The position numbers and the translations under genes are program-made. The notes beneath the pieces were generated by a model, which searched no databases, was not told the DNA's origin, and worked only from the letters and a program-made list of their open reading frames with translations. Of a stretch of 64,000 nt of DNA, positions 22,804 through 33,600 are shown piece by piece (position 1 is the first letter of the stretch; every line of letters begins with the position of its first letter). The stretch is from Mesotaenium endlicherianum (taxonomy: Eukaryota; Streptophyta; Zygnematophyceae; Zygnematales; Mesotaeniaceae): assembly GCA_009602735.1 (NCBI GenBank), contig WELA01013572.1:462094-526093 (forward strand), read 5' to 3'.

Positions 22804-25527
22804 GTGGCCCTCTCCATCACCCTCTTGCGTAACGTGGTCACCGTGCGCACGGCCGCCAGGGAGGGGGCCACCATCGGTCACGCGCTGCTAGGTACCGGCA
22901 GCCATCCTGTCGGTTAGAGATGGAGGTGGGCGTATGCAGCGTGGGTGGGTTGACGGGGGGGCGCTCACTTGTTGGACACCTCGTTGCCCCGGGCCTGTGC
23001 CTTTGCGTCGCCGCTGTACTCGCACCTGTCTTTCCCCACCGGCCTGAACTTGTCATGGTAGTTATGGAGCGCCTCCTCCGCCTCGCTTAGGTCCTGCGGC
23101 ATCTTGTTAAGCTTGGGATTAAATCTGGCCCTTAAGCACCTCGATGGCGTGGGGCAAGTGGTCTTCCCTGCCTGCACCGGCCAGCAAGGAGACCACGGGA
23201 GAAAAGAAGAGGACGTCGGTCAGCAGGTGCACGGCACTCGAGAGACGCCATGAAGGGAAAGGTACAAAGTGGGCAAAGAGGGCGGGGTAGGGGAGGGGCG
23301 GAGCACTCACGCGCCTCCTTGGCGGCCACAACCCTGGCCCTGTCAATGTTCGTGCGTATGATGTCGCGATCGCGGTGATGTTGCTTGCGATCGCCCCGGG
23401 CCTCTTTTGACTGGTGGGCCATTTGATTGCAGGCCGTGCCCAACACGTGGGAACCTCTGGCCGCCAGATTGCGCACGATGCTCGCCGCGCGCACCCTCTC
23501 GCCGCCCATCTCCGCCAACACAAGGTGCCCCGCGGTGTGGTGCGCGAGCGTCAGCGCGTAGCGGCCGCCCTGCCCGGGGTCGTGGCGCAACGAGCGGGGC
23601 CCCTTGGCCTTGACGCGCTCCACCTCGCGCGAGTCAGCCTTCAGCTCGGCAGGTATCTCCAAGAACATGCCGCTCTCGCCGAAGCCTGGCACGAAAGTGC
23701 AGGTGAGGATGATGAGGGCGAGGAGGGAGGTAGAGGGCAAAAGAGAGCGCGCAAGGCGTGAAGCAAGCCTATCAAACGCAAGGGCAGCCGTCAGATCGAG
23801 GCACAGTGCATACTTTCAAAGAAAGCTCAAGCGCGCATTATGCACAGCGAGAGTCGGGCGCCTGGAGTTTGGCATTGTGCCACTCACCTTCAAGGTGATT
23901 GTGCATGCTCGGACGAGAGAGGTCAATTGCAGGCCCGAAGTAGCAAGCGAACATCGAGTTCGACATTTGGCTGCGCCACCCGCACCTGTTTGCCAGGTTG
24001 CGGATGATTGTGAACACATCCAAGTAGCCCTTTTGCTCGATGATGTAGATTGCCGCCTGCACGCAAAGTGCACATTGTGGGAGGGGGCGGGGGTGTCAAG
24101 AGTCCACTCACCAATTGGAAGTAGCGCGGAGCACGTTTGGCGGTTTAGCAGCGCAAAATCTGCGCAAAATCTGGAGCGCAGCGACGGAGAGAGATAGGGG
24201 GGAAGGGGTAGTTGGGCACCTACTCCACCGTACCCTTCCTAATGCTCTGGCCGGAAAGCTTGTTAGGGCAGATGCTGGCGTACTCCGCCATGGCCTTGAT
24301 CTTGCGCGTGAGGGCGTACTCGCTCCATTGCGCGCAAGGGTAGCATGTGCGGGACGATCGTCAAGCGCGACGAGGGAAGGCAAGATGTGCCAGATGTGGA
24401 TGGTGGGACAAGCGGCACAGGTGCGCGGACACTCACCGCCTCGCACGTGTAGCCGTTGTCGCGCGTGGCCACCAGCACGGGGTCCTTGAGGCACTCGGGC
24501 CGGATCTTGTAGTTGTGGCGGGGCGCGTTGTCCCCCTGCGCGCACGCAACCACGAAGACGCCGTGCGCCTTGAGCATCACGACGAGCCAGCGGTGGAGGT
24601 TGAACGGCTCGTCCGTCCTGCCGAAGGCGGCATCTCGGCGGTTGTCCTCCTTCCAGGTGCTCTTGTGGGGGTCAATCTGCAGAGGGAGCACCACCACACG
24701 GGCGCGCAACAAGAAAATTGTCAGCAACAGGCGGGTGGGGGCCGGTGCGTCAAGTGACAAGTGCGGGCAGCGACAAGGAAAGAGGAGGCGGCGCAGGCGC
24801 CACGCACCTGCCATACGACCAGGCTGGCCTCGCCGCCGCCGTCGTCGCCGCCGTCGGAAAGGGACAAGATGCGCAAGTCTTCCAGGCGGATCTTGAGCAG
24901 GTCCCGCACGCGCGCGCCCGCCTCGTGGCCCATGAGAAGCATCAGCGCGTTGACGACGTCGCGCGGAATGTCCTCCCGCAGCGGCGCCAGCATGAGCTGC
25001 ACGTCCCGCAGGATGAGGGCGCGGCGCCGGCGCAGGTGCTCAACGGGGTACAGCCGCTGGCACACGTTGCGCGCGGCGCGGGCCTGCTCTTTGAACTTGG
25101 CCATGGTCCCCTCCACGGAGGGGGGGTCCCGGCTCCGTAGCCATCAAAGGAAGGAGGTGTCCATGTGGACGAGCGTCTTGTGCGTGTAGCCGACCCCGCG
25201 CTTGCCGTCGCGCAGCCAGCGCAGGAAGACCGCATACGTCTCGCGGGAGATCAAGCCGGGAAAGTAGGCGGAGATCCAATCGTGGCGGCTCGGCGCCTCG
25301 TTGCCATCCTTGCCCTTGCCCTTGCCCTTGGCCTTGTCGTTGGCCTCCCCGGCCATCCGCTAGCCCATGAAGAAGACGACGAGGGCGACAAAGCACATAT
25401 GCAACGTCTTCATGTAGTGGCTAAAGGAGCGGCGCTTGCCGAGACGCTACTCCTCCTCGGCGGCCACGACGGCAGCGTCGGCATCGGCCTCGGGGTCCTT
25501 GAAGTGGCCGCCCTTGCGCTTGCCCAT
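22804..25527 (-). pseudogene. Tyrosine-recombinase gene, copy 3 (truncated remnant)
   Basis: Exons are inferred by alignment to copy 2: 24808-25527, 24437-24676, 24220-24327, 23888-24056, 23311-23685, 22969-23171 and the start of exon 7 at 22804-22842. It keeps the first recombinase domain, including the catalytic-type exon 4 (CGWRSQ ... CYF). Lesions are TAG at 25447-25449 and TGA at 25144-25146 in exon 1, a lost acceptor (AA for AG) at exon 3, TAG closing exon 3 at 24220-24222, a one-base insertion in exon 6, and AC for AG at the exon 7 acceptor. Element 3 cuts the gene in exon 7. The rest may lie beyond the left end of the window. Confidence 0.85.
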
Positions 25528-27639
25528 CGTTCTCGTCACACACGTACAATGGACAAAGCGATGCATGTTTGAGCATACATGAGTGAGAGATGGGCAAGCC
25601 CCGTGGTTTCGCTCAACAATGAGTCCAGCAGCAGCGTAGGTCCTACCTAGCTTGTGAAGCGCACGCAGAGCCAAGCGCTGTCACAGTCGCGTCACTGCCC
25701 CTCATGAAACGGATATGTTGCAGCTCTATGATGGATCTGGAGCCACCAACGAGCTGCCTGGTGTCAGAAAGATGCTTGAAGTGAAAAATGCTGTTGAGAC
25801 TACTAGGGGGTGAGGGGGGGGAGCAACAAACAGGGCAGCTGCTATTCCCCCTTGCTGAGGCGGCCAAATTGCTTGAAGTAAGTGGATGTGCTAAGAGTCA
25901 AAGTGCAAGCTGGCCTAAACTTAGAAGAGAATGCACCGTGGTGTTGGGAGCAGTGAAACTGGACATAGGGAGATTGTGCAGCGTTGAGCGCCCGCAAGAG
26001 GACGAGCCTTGAGGAGGAGGGTAGGCTGCTGTTGTGTGAGACCTGCGCACATGCATGGAAGTTAGTTTGTCACTGCATCAACAATTTTGCGTTCAGATAA
26101 ACATCGACGCGCCGCGTATATCTCATATAGCATACCTGCTATTACTATATTGGAACGGATTCTTGGTTCACATGTTTAAGATCAAGGGGGCATAAACAAG
26201 AGGGGCATCAACTTGCACGCCGTCGTTTAGATAATCCGCCTGTCTGATGGACGTTCTGTGATACCAAGCTGAGCAGGAGCTTCTGTGCAACGTGTGAGTG
26301 CAAGGGTGGGTTGCAAATGCTTTCCTGCTACTTCTTCTTGTACACACCCGACGTGTTAACCTCCCAAGCGTAATTAACTCAATGTGCTCTCCCAATCTCT
26401 GGCGTGCGTGCACATCCGCTGCAGCAACATCAAAAGCAATCACAATGGTAAACACAAAAAGACCACGCCAATGGGGCGTGCAGCCCTTCAGCCACAACCT
26501 GTCACTTATTAATACACGGTAGTGCAGTCGAGATCCATGCTGCTATGGTGTATATTAAGCGCACATATTGCACACACCCACATAGTATATGCGCCCCTGA
26601 GATTGTGCATGGCCTGGCATAGACACTTGCTGGCACTTTCTTGACAGCAGCAGCAGTGCAACGCTTCATGTAAGTAGTGGGGAGCACAGCTAGTTCAAAG
26701 TTCCAAGAAGCTGTAGACAAGGCAGTAGCACCCCACGGCACACTACTTGAGGTTCACACTTCAAAAGAAAGGGCCTGGCTATTGTGAGAAAGAAGAGGAA
26801 CACTTGGGAAGAATGCGAAGCCGCACTTGCTTGAGAGTCAGATGGCCTACCTGTGGTGAATGTAGGGGATAATTATGGGCAGCTGCGCAATGTTCAGAAT
26901 TCCCCGTGAGGTGCATTGTAACAACAAGCTTCTGAGCAAAGCTTCAGCGCAAAGACCTGAGTGCAAAGTTGGGCTGCAATCAGGCTCGCTGCTCCTAGAT
27001 ATCAGATATTATGCTTGCAAATGTCTGATTGGCAAACATCCAGTTTGAAGGGGGCTGCTTCTGTTATACGTAGCTAGCTGGATCAAATGAGAGGGACGTG
27101 ACCTGACCACTTGCCTGGTCCCTTCTCTTCCTTCTAGAAAGGAGGCGCCATATCTAGGCCCTGCCTAGCCGCCTCTGCCAGCCTGTCTTCATCACCCTAC
27201 CCCGGATCCGATACTGCTGTTGCTGCCTCTCGAGAGTGCCGGCGCTGTCTTTTTGTCCACAATGTGACATCGCTCTCTCTCGCCACCCGTCCCCTCTTTC
27301 ATCAGCAAGCAGCCAGCAGCATATATATGTGCAGGAGCATGGAAGAGGAATGATTCTAATTTGACTGAAATCTGCAACGGCGTCGTGGCAACGACTAATG
27401 AGATACGCATTGCACACCCGCTCGTAAGAGACGGATACTCTAATTTCCGTGTGAGTCTACATTTGTTTAAGTCGAGACGTTACTAACTTAAGCCGAGTGG
27501 ACGTCGAGCTTGCTCACGCCGGCCTTGAAAAGATGTTTAAGTTGGCAAGCAGGAGCCAAAAGTGTGTGTGTGTGTGTGGCATGCATGCATGCATGCGAGA
27601 TTAACCAAAACAAAAATAAAATGAGAGGATTTGGCTACC
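25528..27639 (-). other. 5' flank of copy 3, with blocks shared between copies
   Basis: I find no gene here. Two blocks recur upstream of the other copies. Positions 26330-26480 resemble 36510-36660. Positions 27090-27320 (with GGAGGCGCCATAT and CGAGAGTGCCGGCG) resemble 36945-37215 and 49288-49600. A GT microsatellite (27563-27578) and a TGCA run (27580-27597) mark the right end. Sequence of copy 1 exon 19 begins abruptly around 27640. The iterated motifs and tRNA fragment found at the matching place beside the other copies are missing, so a deletion probably joined this flank to copy 1. Confidence 0.6.
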
Positions 27640-30600
27640 AGAACCTCCCTAGTCCTGTCCAGCCCGAGGATCACCCTCCGCCACAACAGAGTCCTGGGGC
27701 ATTCTTGCTCCTTGGCCTCCTGGGGCATTCCTGCATCGTCCTCCTCCTCCTCCAGTTTGTCCTTGGGGAGCAGGTCAGCCACGCATGTTGGTGTTGCCTG
27801 AGGGACACCCTTTGGCAGGCTGGCCAAAGCGGCCGCACTCGCAACCCCCTCCAGGACAAGCCGCCTGTAGTCGTACAGGCCGAGCTTGCACTGGCCCACC
27901 CCTGACGTGTCCAGCCCCAGCATGTCCGCGTTGAGGAGACGCTGCCGCGCGGACCACTTGACTGCCCGGAGCCTGCCGCCCAAATGACCCCACGAGACAA
28001 AAACAGGAGAAGAGCGTGGGCAAGGGGCCTGGAAAGAAGCGGTGCACACGCATTGTCCAAGTCCGACCTGCCAGCTCACATGCAGAAACACTAAACAAGC
28101 AGCAGGCGGGCACCAGCCGGCTAGCCCACATGCGCAGACAGGCCAGCAGGAAGCAGTTTTGAGCAGCCCCAAAGGCAGGTACTTGTTTGTGTCTAGCCCT
28201 CGCTCTGACCTAAGCAAGCAGCAACCTGCCAGCCTTGACGCGCTTACGCACTCACTCAGCTCGGCCAGCTCGCCCTCTCTCTCACACGAGGAAGCAGCAG
28301 ACAGGCAGCAACCTGCCAGCCTTGACGCGCGTGCACTCTCCAAGTCCAACCTGCTAGCCCACACGCGCGCACACACCAAGCGAGACAGTGATTCTGTGGC
28401 TTGGTTTACGTTACGGGCAGATTGTGCAAGGGTACTTACTTCTTCTCGATGGCAGCAGCCTCACTCTCCTTGCTGGCCATGCGCTCGTCCTTGCCCCCAT
28501 CCTTCTCCTCCACCTGCGGCTTGCTGCCTGGGGCGTCCACCGATGCGTCGGTCGCCACCCCCTCGATGCCCCCGCCTTCAACTTCCCTGCGTGACTCCGC
28601 GTCAGCCCTGATGCGCTCGAGCTCCCTCTCTAACGCCATGTAGCGATCAACGAGGTCAGGTGCGAAGATGAATGCCGCAACGTCGCTCACGCGCCCCGCG
28701 AGCTTCCTCCTCTCCGCCTGCAACAAGCGCACCAACCACCCGTCCCACAAGCACCATAATAACGACACAAACATCAAGCAGGGTCATAAACGGATTAAGG
28801 TTAGGCTTTAAGTTTTGAGCGAGATGGCACGGCCTGCCTCAACGATGAGCATATGCGGGAAAGAGCAATTACAACCAAGATGCCATGCGCGCCCACGCAC
28901 CTCGCAGATCTTCGCACGCTCCTTGGCAAGCTTCTTTGTTGCCTGCTGCAAGGCGTCGCCTCGTCGGTGAGTGTACTCGACGTGTTTTTCCTCCCCAGGG
29001 CCGCTCCTATGAAGCGCTTCGAGCGTCCGCTTGAGCTTCTCGATGTCGTCCTCCAGCTTCAGGGCGTCCACCTCGGCTTGCAAGTCCGCCAGCTGCTCCC
29101 TGGCCTGCTCTTTGACCACGTGGAGGGACCCGCGCTTCGTGACACCCGTGCCAGGATGCACCTTAGGCTCGGGGGGGCGCCCGTCCTCGTCGTTGGACTC
29201 AGCCTGGACCTGGCCCACGACCTCGGCATCCTGCCCATGCCCCTTCTTCCCCTGCCCCTTCCGCTGCCGCTCCAGGTGCTCACGCTTGAGCCTGGCAAAA
29301 GTGCCCTGGGTGAGCATAGTCACCAGGACGTCGAGCGATGTGCCCTTGTCGACGTTTCTCCTGATGCACATGGCAGGCTGCGCGTACGGCTTCAACCCGG
29401 CAGCGCTCTGCGTCTTCCCGAGGGTGTGGCACACTCGCGCAAATGCGTCCAGCGTCAGCAAGCCGTCGTTCATCCTGCCCGCGTGAAGCATCTGCATGAG
29501 GCACCGGCCGCTCCGAAGGCTCTGAGCCGTGTAGGCGGCCACAACGTATGGCGGGAGGCCAGCATACTCCATCTGGCAGCGAAGCCAGTAGCGTGCGAGG
29601 CCCCCGGAGAGTTGCAACAAAGGGATGCACACGAGGACAAAGCGCACGTCAGGTACGTGCCCAAATAAAATTTGCATGTACACACGGGACAGAGTCACAC
29701 TCCATAGGTTGCTTGAAGGAGCGATAAAAACAGGTCAATGGTGCCTAGAGTAACATACCGCCACGAGGGGGTCCGGGTCCTCGTCCTCGACAAGCGGAAA
29801 CAGGAAGTAGTGGAGCTTGTCCGCGCGGATCTTGAAGTCCATCTCTCGGATGGCAGTTTCAAGAGAGCCGTCGCCCGCTGCCCACGCCTTGGAAAAAGAC
29901 ACAAAGGCCACCAGGGTGCGCACGGGGCAGTACCTGCACGCAAGTGGCCAGCGGAGCAGCAAGGTGGTTAGATGGCAGGCTGGCAGCTGCTGCCTCTGGG
30001 GGACAAAAGAGCGCAGCTGGCTCATGCGTGTACGTACCGACGGTCCTCTAGATACTCCTCGACGCGCGCCGTGCGCCGGCCTGCACGGCGTGTCCTGCCG
30101 TGCCGTCGAGCCTTCTTGTCGGTCACTGTCAGGATGGCCTCGAGATGGAAGGACCCGTCGTCGACTGCCACGTAGGGGCGGAACTCGACGTCCCGCAGCC
30201 GGAGGAGCTCCACCGAGTTAGGCCAAAGCGCGGCGCACACGGAGAGCTCCAGCAACATCTTCATCACCAGGCCCCGGAGCAGGCTGGTGTCGACGCTATC
30301 GACGACCATCTTGTACACGTCCATGGTCATGGCCAGCTTCCGCTTGGGCCTCTCCGTGCCTCTGGTGCTGCCAGCCAAGTCAATCAAGCGCTGACACAGT
30401 ATGAGTGTTCGTGTTAGGCTGCAAGAACTGCAAAGCTCCACAGAGGGGGGCTGCCGGCAAGGGACGAAAGGAGGAGAAACGTGGGGACGTTGGAGCAAGC
30501 AGTTACCGCATGATGAAGTCCAGCTGCTCCTTGAACATCTTGTTGAAATCTTCCATAGAACCCTCCAGGTACGCGCCCTTCTCTCGCTTCTCGCCCAAAG

Positions 30601-33600
30601 AGATGTAGGCCCGCGCATTGTATGCATATTTAATAGTCGTCTCCCACGTGTAACCGTTGCCCCCCCCCCCAAGGGAGAGCATCCACAGCTTGAAGGTCTC
30701 CTGGTCCATGGGCAAGGGGCCTCGGTCGATGACCTCCTTTGGCCACTTCTTCTCTTTGGCCCTCTTCGCCCAGAAGTCGGCCACCATCTGGAAAGAGGCT
30801 GCGACGGCCACCGCCCTCTTGAGAGCAGCTTCCTCCGTGAGCTGCAGCGTCTCCGTGCAAAAAATCTGCACGATCTTCTCCCGCTTCTCGGCGGGGAGAT
30901 TTTCGAGCGCCTTCAGAGCCACCACCGGCTTGATGAGCTTGGCGTCGCGGTTGGCCCCGCGCACCAGCGCCTCGGCCGCGAACTCGAGGCACTCGCCGAG
31001 CGTGCTGTCGGGAGAAGCGTAAGGGGTGGAGGACCAGGAGGCCATGATCGCCATAAGGAGCTTGTCGTCGCGCGCGGTCCAGTCGCGCATGACGTTGTCA
31101 GCATCCCCCAGAGAGTGCGCTGCCACAGCACGTGCGCGCAAAAACTGAGTGAGGAAGGAAAGCGGTAGAACGGGCGAAGTCTTTGTGGGGAAGGGGCGTG
31201 ACAAAGACGAACGTAGACCTGCAGCATCGACGACGTCCCACAAGTTAAAAGGCATTGCACACACGCAGAGTAAGAGGCCGTGCACGAAACTCACTCTTCG
31301 AGGGGTTGGTCGTAGCGGGTTCGCTGGGGGGCTGCGTCGCTGGTGTCACCGGCGCGGGAGCAGCAGCCGACAATGGGGCCGGGGTGGCGTAGGTCACGGC
31401 GCTGCCGCTCGCAGGCGGGGGCGACGTGGCCACATCGTCGGCGTACAGGCGGCGCCCTTTGATCCCCCTGGGCGGCTGCATCTGCGGGGGGGAGGGGGCC
31501 TGCACACCCGCACTGACGCCGTTGCCGAAGGGCGAGCCGGCGGACTCTGGCTGTGCGGCGTCGGAGGCGTGCCGGAATGACCTCTTCCCGGGCGGCAGGA
31601 CGAGGGAGGGAGAGCCCGCGCCGCCGCCGTCCAGTGTTGCACGCAGGCGTGCCACGTGTCAGTGACGTGTTAACGTGGCAGCTTTGCCGAGTGATGCAGC
31701 AGCAGCGCCGAGCCTGTCAATGCGAGGCGGCAGGTTACCACGTGCAGCGGCCTGATGCGAGGAGGCGTCTACCCCCTCAGGTGCAAGTGCCAGATAGGCC
31801 AATCAGGGAGGCTCACGCTTGGTCGGCGTGCGCGTGCCCGGCGAGGTCTGTCCGGCATCGGATGGCAGGCTGCGCGAGGGGGAGGGAGTGGACGCCGTGG
31901 CTGACGTGGTGACCGAGCTCGAGCCGGGGGAGCTGGCGGTGCCTGCAGTGGCCCCACCCAGACAAAGTGGCGAGGTCAGGGAGGGGGGGAGCACAACAAA
32001 CTATCAGCTCCCGCGTGCAAGGGAGAGGGGACAGGGAAGAGATTTTAGCTAGGCAGAGCGCAGCACACTCACCGTCGGAGCTGGATGAGCCGGCGTGGCG
32101 CCGCCCATTGCCCCTCTTGCCCTTGCTCTTGTGCTTGGTCCAGCTCTTGCTCTTTCCCCTACCCTTGCCCTTGCCCTTGCCCCTCTTCTTCTTCCGCTTG
32201 GGCGAGGGTCCCGCCTTGGTGGGTGCACCCGGCGCCCCTGCCGCTGCTCCTCCAAGATCAAGCAAACACACGCACATTTGCACATGCTTGGAGAGAGGGT
32301 GAGCACAGTGCGGGGCTTCGAGGAGCCGCATGAGCGACAAGCCAAGGGCCACATGTCCCAAGATAAACACGGAGATAGTGCGTGTTAAGCTGGCTGTCGT
32401 GGACGAAGTAAGGGCGGTGAAGGACGAGTCTCACCTCGCTTGCCGCCCGTGCCCTTGGGCGGGGGCGAGGGCCACGCCTCGGGCTCCGCTTCCGCCACGC
32501 TCGCGGCTGCGCAGCGCGGAGAGAGAGGCAAGAGGCGAGCACTTCATGTAAGACAGCACCACTGGCAGGCGCCAGTACCACATGCGGCGGCCCGATCTGG
32601 GCCGAGACAATTTTGAGGGATGTGGGGGACATGGTGCCACAAGCAGCAGCCAGGGTGCATGATGGGGGGCGGGCGTACCTGGTGGGGACGAGTCGGCGGC
32701 AGGCGCGACGAGGGGGGCGGGATAGGCAGGTTTGACGGCCAGGAGGTCTGGCGCTCGCTCAGTTGCCTGGCCCTGGGCCCGGGCCTGGGCCGCCTTGTTG
32801 CGCTGGGGCTCGCCTCTCTTCGAATAGGTGCCATTCAGCATGTTGACGGCCCTCCGGACCTGATTCCTCAGGTTCGTGGAGAATCTGCGCACACACAGCT
32901 CCGACGAGGTGCGGAGCGAGTGGCGAGTGGGACGTGTGGCAGCGGCGCACGGCGGCGACGGAGAGCAGAGCAAAGGCGCCTATCCTCGACGCGGGGCGCT
33001 GCAGGAAGGGTCGCAGGAGGTCTGGCGAGCGTACCCGTTGCTGATCCTCTTTCGCGCGGCCACGGCCTGGTCCCTCTCCTTGCCGGTCACTGCCGGGTCA
33101 CTGAGCTTGGCGTCGAGATCGTCGCGCTTCTGCCTGTTTTTCTCGAGGTTGGCGATCGACGTGTTGAGCTCTTCCAGCAGCTCGGAGTCCCCCCTCCCCG
33201 TCGCGTACTCCCTCATGACGCGCTGCGCATCTTCCCAGCTCATCGCGAGCTCCGCTGCACATCCGGCCAGAAGACAGACCTCCCCCCCCCGGCACGGCAG
33301 TGCAAAGTGAGCTGGCATCACATTCCCATTGCCTGCCGTGTTGTGCGCAGGAAGTGGCAGAGGTTAGGAAGGGCGGCACTGCGCCGACTCACCGTGATAG
33401 CGCCCGGGCCTGCCCTTCGTGCGCCTGGCGACGGCCTCCTGCATAGTCCTGACCTCCCGCCCCACCATGGTGGGCGTCTCCTCCAGGGACCCCCCGCCCG
33501 CCTCCTCGGGATGATCTTCGAAGCGTGTGGCCCTCTGCATCACCCTCCTGCGCAATGCGGTCACCCTGCGCACGGCAGCCAGGGAGCGGGCCACAACTGG

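Noticed and set aside
27560-27600. CRISPR-like or regulatory array at the GT and TGCA runs
   Set aside because: These are simple microsatellites with no unique spacers, and such runs recur at several places in the window.
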